64,000 nt of DNA from Liquidambar formosana (lineage: Eukaryota; Streptophyta; Magnoliopsida; Saxifragales; Altingiaceae): NCBI GenBank assembly GCA_039720395.1, contig CM077826.1, positions 29,942,810-30,006,809 on the forward strand, written 5' to 3'. Each line of letters starts with the position of its first letter. The stretch's first letter is position 1. This document shows, piece after piece, positions 1 through 11,708 of the stretch. The notes below the pieces were generated by a model. That model ran no database searches. It had not been told where the DNA came from and saw nothing but the letters and a program-made list of their open reading frames with translations. A program made the translations under genes and the position numbers.

Positions 1-1215
1 GATGCTTTGGTATTGGATCGATTTCTTGACATTCTTAGGACTTGCATGGGGAGGATCTCAAAGAAATTGTAATGGGTTTGATTGCCCACTTGAGAATTTC
101 TGGTGTTCTATGACAAAGCCCATGATGCAAATTATATGGAAATTATAGAAAACTGATTGAAGACTCATTTCAATTTCAGTTGAAGTTTTTTTTTTTTTTT
201 TTTTGCTTTTTCAATGATTTGTGAGATTAGACTGGGTTCCAAGAAAAAAAAGGGGGGGAGGGTAAGAGGAAGGTTTGGTTTTAATAGTTCTATTATTGTT
301 TATATATTTTGATACTATTTTATTTTATTTTTTCATGTTTATAAAGTTTTCATTTATCTTTGACTGCATTTTTAATCCTTCACTTTTTTGGTTTTAAAAA
401 TAGTATTTTCATCAGATTTAAACCTAACTATTTAACAAAAGTAGGGACAATTTTGCTCCCCTTTCACCGAAGTAATAAAAAGTTAGAAACCCCAAATCCA
501 CCAAATCTGAAGTTTTCATATATCTTTGACTGCATTTTTAATCCTTCACTTTTTTGTCTATATGGTTTTCCTTTCATTATTTTTTATGTCAATCCTTTTT
601 ATTATTGATTATAATTTGATAATACCAATTGTGGAGTACCTTTTATTTTCTGAATTGATCAATTGAAAGTGCATATTGATTAAAATATTTGATCTAAAGA
701 TGCTATCTGCATACAATTAAACTTCTTATTGATATCCTTAATTAGTTTGAAATAAAAATGTCTACATGTGAGTATTAGATAAATATAATCTATACGTTTT
801 AATAATAATAATTCTTATTTTTTACTAAACAATAAAATCATAAAACAAATAAAAACACACCAAAATCTTAAAAACAAATAAAAACAAAATAGATATAGGT
901 TTGAAACCAATTTGAAGTATCAGTTCCTACCCTTACCATGACTTCTAGCCATGCAAGAAAGCACCACGTATATAACACCAAATAAAAACCCTCCAATGGT
1001 TCTTCTTCTTTTACTTTCGTATAATCTATTTGCTTTTCTCCACAAGATCTTTGATAGGTACATTGAAGTTGGAACTATTCTTTTACAATTTTTTTTTTTT
1101 TTTTGTTTATGCACCATACTCACATGTATATATATCTTTTATTATCAAGTGCACTAATGCAGTTTTGCATTAAATGCACTCCAAAACTCTTACGTGCAAC
1201 TTGTATTTGGCCAAA
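1..1215. other. AT-rich intergenic DNA with a 40-bp direct duplication
   Basis: No credible coding sequence is seen. Homopolymer T and A runs are frequent. A 40-bp segment at 351-390 recurs almost unchanged at 517-556, a dispersed direct repeat with about 126 bp between the copies. Short open frames here have no recognisable protein features. Confidence 0.6.
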
Positions 1216-1432
1216 CCAACTGTTGGATTAAATTTTAATCATATGTTGGTCATGTATGCAAAAAATCAAGTTGATCTAAGATTGAAAACTATTTCATTCA
1301 AAATGTTTATAAATGAGGGATTACTATTGATTAAAAAATAAACGTTTTGAATCGAATAGCAATCAATTTTAGATCAACTTGATTTTTTCCAAAAAACACT
1401 TACATGAGAATGCTATTTAATCCAATGGTTGG
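1216..1432. mobile_element. Foldback (MITE-like) inverted repeat, 217 bp
   Basis: The two ends are inverted copies of each other for roughly 90 bp. The left arm begins CCAACTGTTGGATTAAAT and the complement of the right arm reads CCAACCATTGGATTAAAT. Further in, both arms share AATCAAGTTGATCTAA and ATTCAAAA. The loop is short and nothing is encoded. I could not settle a target-site duplication, so the superfamily is open. Confidence 0.6.
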
Positions 1433-1947
1433 ATTCACAAAATAAAAATCACTACAGTTTTGTAGTACACCAATATTAAATGACTATATATATACACATG
1501 CACACACACACACACGCACACTTTTTACCTTTAGTTTTGATGGATGATCATGATACAATTTTATATATTTTTATTGATTCTTCATGCCTATTAATGGTTT
1601 TTTTTTTTTTTTGGTAAGTGAGATTTGTATATTAATGTTAATGATTCAAAGACCAAGATATCACAAGATTTTATAGTTAAAGATTTTTTATAAATTAATT
1701 ATTTTTATGTTGATTTTTTTAAGACATTTTATGTTGATTTTTTAAAGAAATTTTTTTTTTCATACAAAATATTTACGTGCGACGCATATGTTCTATAACT
1801 AGTAATTTCGAAAATGAGAAAGGATGTATTTGTAATGGTCAGAAATTAGAGGTACGTGTAATTTACCTTTTATCAAAACGTAGGGAAGGTAATTGTAATT
1901 TTACCTTTTTTCTTTAATTATTATTTTTCGGATTAATGACAGGCTGC

Positions 1948-1955
1948 TATTTAAG
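1948..1955 (+). promoter_or_regulatory. Possible TATA box of a decayed or non-coding transcription unit
   Basis: TATTTAAG lies about 50 bp upstream of a GC-rich, CT-rich stretch that looks like a plant 5' leader, in otherwise AT-rich DNA. The exon-like block at 2002-2139 follows. The placement fits a core promoter but is inference only. Confidence 0.3.
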
Positions 1956-2001
1956 GGTGGGAAAACAACCTGCTTCTCTTTAGATTCCCCGCCAAACAAC
2001 G

Positions 2002-2139
2002 ATGGCCCTTGCCCACCAAACCCTAGGCTACGCTCTGTGACGGTTACCGAGTGACGACCTCGTCTCCGGCCTCCTCACCCCGGCGTCTGAGTTCATAACG
2101 ACTCTGAGGGACCATCGTAGTTGCCATATCTGTGTGCAG
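2002..2139 (+). pseudogene. Exon-like block with one in-frame stop
   Basis: An ATG at 2002 opens a 46-codon frame ending in a good splice donor (CAG|GTACAAG at 2139/2140). The frame is interrupted only by a TGA at codon 13. Downstream codons read like protein, with a segment SDDLVSGLLTPASEF. Base composition is much more GC-rich than the surroundings. I do not recognise the family. It could be the first exon of a gene whose other exons are lost, the 5' leader of a non-coding RNA, or a real exon entered through another start. About 3 kb of T-rich, intron-like DNA follows. Confidence 0.3.
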
Positions 2140-5100
2140 GTACAAGATCTAGTTCTCTCTCTCTTTCTCCATATGGCCTGTCGTCTCTCTCTCCCGCTCA
2201 CTCTCCCTCTCCCTCTGCTTCCTGTCCTCCAGTTTTGGTCTTGTGTCATTTAGGGTTTCTTAGGTGTTCAAAACTTAACCATTGAAAGCAGTCTCGTGGC
2301 TGTAAGGTTTAGAGGTGTTGTGATAGCGTTCGATGAATGTGGATTCTTTTGTTTGTGCTAATGAAAAGTCTTACAGTTACTAATCTAGCAAAATTATTCG
2401 TTTTTACCTGTAAAAAATTCATGACTTCGGAGCACATTATTTTTCTTCTGTTTGGACAATTGTGATTTTGATTTTTTTTAATTGGTGTTGCTTTGGTTAC
2501 ATGAATGCTGGAAAATCTTGGTGTCTATGCTTTAAATTGATATGATATTCCAATGATCTCAATGTATGTCAGCTGGTTTCTGTTTGTTTTGATCTTGGGG
2601 TTGATGGGGTTTTGTGAACAGGTGGTTGTTGATTTATGTTAAATGGGGGATTCTCATTCTAATTGATGTTTCTTGGTTTCTTAGATTGTAGGAGGGTGTG
2701 CAATAGGCTGATTCTTGTAAGCGTTTCTTCTAGTTTTGCTTTAGGGAGTTTGGTCTGTGCTCTGTTTTTATTTTTGGTTTTTGCTATAAGTCAAGGCAGA
2801 GAGATTTTCCTGGGGTTGTTGTAGTTTTGGGGTCTTTCATTCATGTAATTACCCTTGTTACAAGTTTACATTAATAAAGTTTGTTTTTCTCATCCAATAT
2901 ATATATATTTACACAAGAGAGACGCATTTGCAAGGGATTTAAACTCAAAATTGCACAAATTAGGATCCCAACGCTTGCCAACAAAATAATAAAATTTAAA
3001 ACATTATCACAACTCCCTTACAGTTTGCTATATGATATTATTTGGTGATGGCCCATGGTAGACTCTAATTAAATTGAATTGGTCCTATTGTAATCGCTGC
3101 AAGCCATGGGTTAGAAGAGGGCTTGGCTTCTGGTTAACTCTAACAAATTGCTAGAGCATGTAACCCTTCATGACTCCATGCTTATTTCTTTTTTCCTTCT
3201 TTTTTTTTTCATGATTCTTGAAATACATTGAGCTTCCCATTTGGCCAACCAGAGATGCATTTTTGACACTAAGGTTCCGCATAGGTCAACCATGAGCCGG
3301 AGCAAAGAACTTGCGAGAACGGCCTTCCAACCCTTAGAAGTAGGAACCTTCTATCAAGGGTGCTGCTTCCGCTTCAGGAACCACGGTTCCCTTCTCCTAG
3401 GTCAGAACCTTGTAAAAACCTTAATTCTCTCTCAAGAGAATCTCGGTCCTCTCGATTCTAAGTAAGACAGAACCTTATGATGGAGGGCAGAAGGCATGAC
3501 CCCTCCACCCCAAAACTAAACTCTTCTCAACTTTAACCAAAGTGAAAAATGTTTCTAATAATAATAGAATTCCTATTAAATCACATCAAATTAATACTTA
3601 GTTAAATACTCAATTATTTTCCTCAAGAAAAGAAAAAAAGAAGGTAAAAGCATGCTCTCTGTTTCTCTACATTAGTGTGGCTTCTCAAAAGAACACTTTT
3701 TTTGAACATTTTTACAATTTCATTCCACAAAATATCATATTCAGGTAACACAATATATATATATATATATATTCCACATATGCTTTCTACATGCTGCAAA
3801 CCTTTGACTTTTCTATGTTCCCCCGCTTCCCCGCCCCCATCCCCGCCCCCGCTTCATGCTTGTATGGTCCAACCATGGGACTAATAGTTTCTATAATGCT
3901 TTTTCCCTGGATAAGAGTTGAGCGTGTCGATGTGGGTCTGGTAGTGGTAATTCAGTGTTTGAAAAGTAGATCTCAGATTGAAAAGTATATTCTGGTTTAA
4001 TTCTATTGATATCCATGAGCTTTTCTTTCTCTTGATTTGGAGTTTTGTTTTCTAGCTTGGTATTTTATGAATGGGTTTAGACTATTATTTTATACTGCCC
4101 ATACTTGTCAAAAATTTTAGTGTGACAACACTGGATATTCATCTGGCCAGTTTTATTTCCTCATCAAAATTAAAAAAAAAAAATCTGGCCAGTGTATCTT
4201 TTCTTCCAGAATTTCTTTTTCATTATAAGTCACTTTCTTGAAATAAATTTCCTTTTTTTTTTTTCGTTGTGTCACTAATTCATGGTTTTGGTCTTGCTTG
4301 TTTTTCCATTGGTTTGGATTTTTGAGCTTTCTTCTGTCTTTAGTGTGTTTGATATCATTTTAGATATTTTAGATTGGCAACTTCTGTTTTTATTCTGTCA
4401 TTTACATACGTTTGCTTGGCTTAAATTTTTTGTTAACTTTGTGCTAGTGGTGGTGTGATTTATTGGCTTAAATGTTTTGTTAACTATTTTGACATTTTTT
4501 ATGGTGATGCATTTCAGTTGAGGAAACAAGAGATAAAACTCTGAAAAATTTCTAAACATTTATCTTCTCATGTTTTTATTTCCTTAATTTTTTAAAAATG
4601 TTTTTGTCAATATTTATCATGACATTTCTCTAACCTCAAATATCATATTCATGGTCCCATAGATGCCCTGCTCAAGAATGACTGTGGATACACTGGTGGT
4701 CCTTACTTTTCTTTCAACCTTTAGTTGATGTTAGGTAAATTGTTTTGTATCATTGTGACACAAACTATTTCTTGACATAATCTATGTGTTGATATGGGTA
4801 ATTGACACCTTAACACGCGTTCATTCTTGAATTATCCATAATTCCATATGGACAGTTTAGGAATGCATACTTCCCAACTATTAGGTTCTCATATGTTGGA
4901 TACATTTATAGATCTTTCGGTACATTATCTAGATGTTCTCTGGGTACAAGTTTAGAGCGGGAAGTACAATGTACTTTACTCTCTAAATTATGTACTTGGA
5001 GAGCTACAGTGAAATGCTGCCGAATTTTATATAAATGCTTACAACGTACGAATCCCTAATAGTCAACAAGTATGCAATTCTTAAATGGGTTAGGACCACC

Positions 5101-5208
5101 AACCTTTATGAGTACACATTTTCAATCTATACATCACCACTATTTATTTGTCATGATGTTATAATCGCAAGTCAATTGGCTTAAATTTATTAATTGTGTA
5201 TGTTTCAG
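2140..5208 (+). other. T-rich, intron-like DNA without clear genes
   Basis: The sequence is T-rich on the plus strand, as in plant introns. A more GC-rich patch at about 3240-3500 is open for 74 codons but has no recognisable motif and no ATG at its start. AATAAAG at about 2873 could be a poly(A) signal. An AT dinucleotide run lies at about 3752-3770. Confidence 0.4.
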
Positions 5209-5261
5209 TGTATTCGTTAAAGGGATCAGAGATTGACTTGTATCTCACACAACTGTAGGCG
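5209..5261 (+). other. Possible 53-bp exon with strong splice sites
   Basis: A T-rich acceptor ending TTTCAG (to 5208) and a donor GCG|GTAAGT (5261/5262) frame a 53-bp block in T-rich DNA. With the exon-like block at 2002-2139 this could be part of a spliced non-coding or decayed transcript. No protein homology is evident. Confidence 0.25.
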
Positions 5262-6099
5262 GTAAGTTTTGAATCATTCTAAACTACATGTTTTATATTT
5301 TCTTTTTACCTTTACAGGTATATTATAGCTAATGTGTACAACGTGATTGGTTTTGATCCCTAATTTTTTTTCCCCTCTCACATTTACAATTTTTCTTGGA
5401 ATGTTTTCTCCATTTTGTTGGTAGGGCTTTGTTTATGTGTAAAAGATTTCAATTTTTCTGTATTTTTTATTGTCTCCATAGCTGTTTCTTAATTTGAGAT
5501 GAAACAACGGTGTTTGGGTTTGAGTTTGAGTTTAGGGCTGTGTCCATTGTCGTTTCATCTCAGATCAGACTAATAAATGGATTTTGCTGATCAGTTTCTC
5601 TCTGTTCTACTGTTTGTCATTTTTTTTTGTTAATTGGTTTGTATTTTCGTAAAGGGTGTAGGATACTACTCTTGAGAAATTTTCATTCTTAGATTGTGTA
5701 TGGCTTTAGTTTTTGAAATAAGTTTCTCTGTACCTGTAATTGCTAACTCAATTTATATATATGTCTTTAGAAAATTATATAAATTACTATGGTTTGAATT
5801 TTCTTAATTCACTTATGTAATGGTGTAATTTTCGTGTTCATTGAATCTTTATGTTTTGAGATATGATTAAAAACATGGGAATGCATGTGATAATGGTTTC
5901 TTTAGTTTAACCTTTTTTTTTGAATATTACTGGCCTTGAGTCTCAGTTGGATAATGGTTGGTATGCTGTTTATGACCAATCATAGGATAAATGTTGCGTT
6001 ATTTTATATCTTTGTAAGTTTTCTAATCTTCAAACATTGTTATGGTGTGTATTAGAAGCTAGTTGTAAAACTTGGCAAATTTGTCCCTTTTTTTCTAAT
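5262..6099. other. AT-rich DNA, nothing recognised
   Basis: No coding sequence, tandem array or element end is supported here. Confidence 0.5.
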
Positions 6100-6190
6100 G
6101 TTTTTAGATTCTCTCAAGCCCTTGTAGGGGGTCTCATGTACATGGGCTTCGCTCTTTTGTTAGAATACAAAATTACCTTCATAAAAAAAA
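6100..6190 (+). mobile_element. Short 3' tail of an L1-type LINE (plus strand)
   Basis: Wording typical of plant L1 3' ends (a stretch mentioning CATGTACATGGGCTTCGC, then an A run at 6181-6190) suggests a strongly 5'-truncated LINE copy. There is no coding content, and the call rests on resemblance to the other L1 tail at 14.8 kb. Confidence 0.35.
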
Positions 6191-6784
6191 ATTAAATAAG
6201 AACTTGGCAAGTATGTAGAAATTGAGTGCTCCTTCTCCCCCACAAAGATAGCCCATTTTTCCTTCTCTTTTTTTATTTTTATTTTTATAAGAGATATTGT
6301 ATTAATCACAGGGGAAGAAATACAAAGGAAGGAAGGAAACGACTTCCTCCAAGGAACAAAGCCAAACAACACAACACCGGCCCAAAAACCCTCAACATCG
6401 AAACAAACAACCAACCGACCAACACCCAAGAAAAGCAAAAAGACGCTCAAGGAGTATAAAAATGACCTCCCAAGCCACTTTTTTTAGCACACTTCGAAAG
6501 ACAAATCTCTATCCAAATCCTCAAAACAGAAAAAAAAAAAAAAAAAAAAAAAAAGAAGGAAAAAAGAAGAAGAGAAACACCCTCAAAAGATTTGCAACCT
6601 GAAGCCCATAAGGAAGCAAAAAAGCGCACCCTATCCCACAATCCCTCCTCTCTTCTCTTTTTCGGTGAAGCATTTCGCTCTAACCAAATCTCCCACAGAG
6701 GTGCCATAAAAGCGCAATCTTAGAGGACTGTGGGTCTCTCGCTCTCTTTGGGTCCTACCCAACCTAAAAAAATTCACCTCGAAC

Positions 6785-6962
6785 CTATGTTACATGGACT
6801 CGAGTACGGGTGGCAAGGTGCGGGTATGTGTCCAAGTGTCAGATTCATCTACTTTTCAAAGATTTTTTACTATTTTGAAGTGTTGAGCAGGAGTACCCAC
6901 ACCCATGTTACAAGTGTCCAAAACATGTACTTCACACATTTTGAATTGTCCATATAACATAG
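6785..6962. mobile_element. hAT-type MITE, 178 bp, in the LINE
   Basis: The ends are inverted copies (CTATGTTACATGGAC at the left; the complement of the right end starts CTATGTTATATGGAC). Both sides are flanked by the identical 8-bp direct repeat CCTCGAAC (6777-6784 and 6963-6970), the target-site size of hAT transposons. It has no coding capacity and needs a transposase in trans. Confidence 0.85.
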
Positions 6963-7536
6963 CCTCGAACATGCCCGAAATGTGCTCCAATCTAACCCAA
7001 CAAACACTAGCAAACCAAAGAGCCATTTCCACAGCTCAATAGCCACCTCATAGTGCAAAAAGAGATGATTTGCTGACTCGTTGCTCCTCTTGCAAAGAAC
7101 ACATATTGAGGGGATAGGCAAAACATCAGTCTCTTTCATGGTTCAAAGTCTCGGTCTTGGTCCCTGTCTCATTTCGGTCTCGTTCATCTTGATCTCACCC
7201 AACCCGTCGCGTCTCGGACGAGATGCAACTTTACGCATGAAAAAAAGTTTGAAAAAATTCAAAAAAATCATAGAAAATTAGTAAAAAAATATGATGATTA
7301 CATTAGAACCATTAAATAAGGAAAATAATGAACTCAATGCACATAATATGGTAAAAAACATAAAAATAGGCACTAATGCACTAATATATCATGAAAGAAC
7401 ACTATATTTATGTTTTAGATTAAAATATACACCCAAAGAACATAAATAAATATCATATTCCAATGATGGGTAAATAACATTACATATCATAAAGAAATTG
7501 ACAAATGATTTGGTAAGTAACGTACCGATATAAAAG

Positions 7537-10500
7537 TTACTCCCATGTAAAGTAGGCAATGAGGCTGAAAATGTTGATTACCTTCTTGTGGGTAATATGA
7601 AGGAGGGGTGTAAAATATATTGAAAGTCGTGCAGCAATTGGATCATGAGAAGCATCTCCACTCGAACCTTGCTCATGATCTTGATAATACAGTTGAGGTG
7701 GGGGATAGGGGATTTGTGTCCCATTGCTGTTACTTGATGCATCATTGAAATAACTAGTAGGACAACTAGAAATGTTGGATCCCTGATCGAGATATCCATA
7801 GCCATCACCAGTGCTAGTACTCGCAGATGTTCCATATCCATGCCCTTGTTCGTGATCACCCCGATCATAGTATCCACTGGTACTAGTGCTTGTAGATCTA
7901 TCAAAAACTAGTAGACCGTGTGGTGGTGGTGCATAACTATCAGCCTCAGGCACAGTAGGCACTCGATGGCCCCTACGACCACAAACACAACCACTAGTGA
8001 TTTCTGGAGTGGGTGTGATGGTGGTGAACCGCATGCATCACCCCCTAATTGCATACCACACATATGAATATTGAGCATTGTCGCTCGGTCACCTACATGA
8101 ACACCATAATCTTGTTAACTTGAAAACTCACCATGTCGTCTCAAGTGCCTCTTATGTTCATTGCTCATGTCTTGTCGAGGCCTAATCATAATCACCCAAT
8201 GTACCATAATGTCTTTCAGTGCCCTCCGCCCATTGTTGTTCTTGGCTTGGCGGTGGGTCACTATAATTGTAACCACCACCACTACCACCATTAGTACCCT
8301 TACCAAAAAAACTGTCACCACCACTGGATGTCTCTTTGTCTTTGACATTATGTACCACATTTTTTTCATTGCAATGGCTTCTTCTCTCACCCCATGAATG
8401 ACTATGACTGCCTACCTCAGTACTTGCATCACCCCATGTGAACGATTGCTGCTGTCATAGTGGGGCTCAGTTATGTGATTTTCCTCATTGGCCAATGCAT
8501 TAACATCCTTGCTCTAGTGCATTCTCATCTATTGTAGGCTGCTCAGTCTTTTGAATCCAATCATCTAAGATGTCCTCATCATTAAAGATGTGATTCAAGT
8601 CAATGGGATTGTAGTATTCATCACTATGAGATCTATTTGTTAAAACTACGAGTCCGCAGCCTTAAATTGTAATGCACATAGACAAGTTCTTCAAACTTTG
8701 ACATGGCAAGATGATTGCGAAGTTTTGTATGAACCAACGCAAACGTGCTCTAATTTCTCTCACATCCTGAGGAAGAACATGTTTGGGTGAGAACCTTTAT
8801 AGCAATCCTTCGGAGGTGTTCGGAGGTGTGGAGCAGATTCTCCATAATTATACCACCATTGAGCTACAAAAACAAAGTTTAAAACATTTTAATGATTATA
8901 TATTTCTTTTACGTATATAAATTTGCATACACAATAATACACATCTAACTTTGCATTCTTTCTAACCTGGTTGAGTACTTTTGATTGATACAAGTGTGAG
9001 TCGTTTTCCAAAAAGTCCTTTCTTTTCCTTGAATATCTTTATGTACATTTGCATAAAAAATTGATTTAATTCAAATATTATTAACATTAATAAAATCTAC
9101 TTGGTATAATTGTTTTTAATGATTAGTCATAGAATTATTAATATACTTGCTTCATTAATTGCCCTTGCTTGTCGATCCACATTTGGCTCCAGGTGTTTAA
9201 TTACTTATTTCAAACCTACCCACACCTCCTCGACATCATTGAACTCTTGGCTAAATTGGCATGCTGGGTTTAGAAAGTAAGCTGTTATGTAATACATGTA
9301 AAAGGTTTAGAAGAAAATAAGTACAAAGTCATTCATATAATAAAAATTGAAATTTAATTATGCTTACCTGCCGCATGCAATTTGCCATGGAGTTGATTAT
9401 CCCATTTTTCATTGATAATTTTCCAAATACTCTTCCATGACCTGTAGGATGATTTGATTTTTAATTTGGCTCTATCCATGCAGTCGTATAGTACAGCCAA
9501 GGTTGGTTGGTTTTTGGTCCTGGTCTACAATCTTCAACACTAGTACTAGCGGCTCCAATAAAGAGCGGACCTCCTCTGCTCTACGCCAAAACTGATGCAT
9601 AAGAATAAGATTGGATACTTCCCTAGCCAACCCTTTTTTCAATTGAGAACCTTACCTGGTGTATGAGAGTTGCTGCCAATTCTCAGATGAAAACATTCTC
9701 TTCAGATTTGCTTGATATCTTAAGAGGCTCTCAATGAAAATGAATTCTGTGGCAAAACGAGTGATAGCTGGCCTAAGGAGATCTCTACCATCTGTGTAAG
9801 TCCTCATTAGATTTACAAGCTAGTCACTATTGTAAATAAAGCTTATGATCTTATGAGCATCATCAATCACAGATTTGACATTTGGCAACTTACCAATGTC
9901 TTTAAGAATCAAATCAATACAGTGGGCGGCACAATGAGACCAATACAACCCTTTTCTTTTATTCATAAGAAGTCTCCTTGGCTACCTTGTAGGATGCCTC
10001 ATTCTCTGTAACAATCTGGACCACATTTTCCTCCCCCACCTCATCTACAACCTTGTCCATCAGCGTAAACAAGTACTCAGCCGTTCTAGACTTAACACCA
10101 GTGCTATCCACTGACTTGTGGAATATAATTTCCCGATTACAATACACTACGATATTGGTGATGGGGTCTTTGTTATGTGAGGACCACCCATCACACATGA
10201 TTGTGCAACCGTATTCTGGGCATTTTTTCCTTAGCATGTCAAGGTAATTATCCAGTTTTGTCCTCTCTTATTTTAAGTATGTTCCTCCTATTTGAGAACC
10301 AGAGGGACCTTTCACACCTAGTCTAGTCGTTGCAATTGAATCAATCATCGTTTGGAAGTATGGGCCACTGTCTGCTGCATTAAAAGGGATTGCATTAAAA
10401 AAAAAATTTTGAAATCGCCTTTCTCACCTTCTTCACATTTTCTTTTCCAAACAAATCCTTTAATCTTTTCTGTTTAGCTGGCTTAGGCCAGTACATGAAG

Positions 10501-10800
10501 GGATCAATCCCCTCAATTGATCAGTAGTAGCAGACCTATGAGGATCATGTGCTATAGACAAGTTCCTCCTAAGAGGCTCACCAGTGGTAGAGGGACTAGC
10601 ACTATCTTGGGAAGGTCTATATGGACGACCTCCCACTCCCTGTGTGGAAAACTGCAATTATCTGCCTCCATTTGGGTAGTCCTACGTAGCATGTCTCATT
10701 TGTTGCATCTCCTCCTGCCTTGAAATGTTCGTGTGAGGATAAGCCTCATTATCATCCTTCTATTTGCAGTGACGGGTAGACCGTGCTCCTAACCAATATC
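7537..10800 (-). pseudogene. hAT transposase (DUF659 plus C-terminal dimerisation domain), decayed
   Basis: Read on the minus strand, order N to C. A DUF659 region lies at about 10420-9959 with the hallmark CTIMCDGWSSHNKDPITN and later VVDEVGEENVVQIVTEN. A C-terminal hAT dimerisation region lies at about 8810-8650 (QTCSSSGCERN, LVHTKLRNHLAMSKFEELVY), followed by the usual acidic tail (YYNPIDLNHIFNDED). A Gly/Tyr/Ser-rich C-terminal end lies at about 8034-7537, as in many plant hAT proteins. The frame has several stops and shifts; for example the tryptophan expected after CERN is a TAG. No BED finger is clearly readable at the N-terminus. It would have acted in the nucleus as the transposase of the 7137-12396 element. 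It is non-functional as it stands. Confidence 0.8.
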
Positions 10801-11505
10801 CATTGGCTTCTTCGACATCCTTTAAAAAAAAAAAAAAAAAACCATAAATAATTAAATAATTAAACAAACGTTTATAAAGAAAACAATTATCCATATATAT
10901 TACCCAATCACTCATGCACAAGTACATGCCATATATATTCAACAAAAAAATGTTTTCCAAATAATATTCCAAATTATTTATGTGTATGTGTCATTGTGTT
11001 GCCTAAATAATCATGCATTTTTTGTTATTTTTAATTTTGGGTTTTATAAAAAAAATTTATTAAAAAAACCTGAAAATTCTACTTTAAAAACAAGTAGTCA
11101 AAAAATAATTTTGCAAATTATTTATGCATATTTATAAGTTCATGATGATTAAAAAAATGTTCAACAAATTTCTAATTTAAAAAATCAGTATTTTCAAAAT
11201 AAAAAAATATCATTTATTAAAAATAATTTATCATTTATAAAATAAAAAAATAATATATATTTATATTTCATGATTATTTGTATTTTTGTAAAAAGTGTAG
11301 GTCCATGAACATATAAGTCATTAATTGCAATTTAAAAGAAGAAAGAAAAAGAAAAAAAGAAATAGTTCCCAATTGAATTCAGTGAAGACAACAACACTTT
11401 AAAAAAGGGTTTACCAAAAAAAAGAAAAAAAAAACACTATAAAAAATGAAGAAATATAATTAAATTAAAATAAATTAACTTAACTAACAATGACTACTAA
11501 CTATT

Positions 11506-11708
11506 GAGTGTTATTTGCTACTAACTTTCTAATAAACGACTACTAACTTAACTAACAATGACTACTAACTATAATTATTTTCCCCAAGCCTCACCATTCT
11601 GTAATTTATGAGTGTTATTTGCTACTAACTTTTTTAATAAAAGACTACTAACTTAACTAACAATGACTACTATAATTATTTTCCCCAAGCCCCACCATTC
11701 TAAAATTT
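11506..11708. repeat. 104-bp tandem duplication in the hAT leader
   Basis: Two head-to-tail copies (11506-11609, 11610-11708) share GAGTGTTATTTGCTACTAAC and a TTTTCCCCAAGCC block. Related sequence, with CTTAACTAACAATGA and a nearby ATTATTTTCC, recurs at about 25795-25865, outside this element. Confidence 0.65.

Noticed and set aside
7537..8034. 165-codon Gly/Tyr/Ser-rich frame as an independent gene
   Set aside because: It is the C-terminal end of the decayed hAT transposase in the same orientation.
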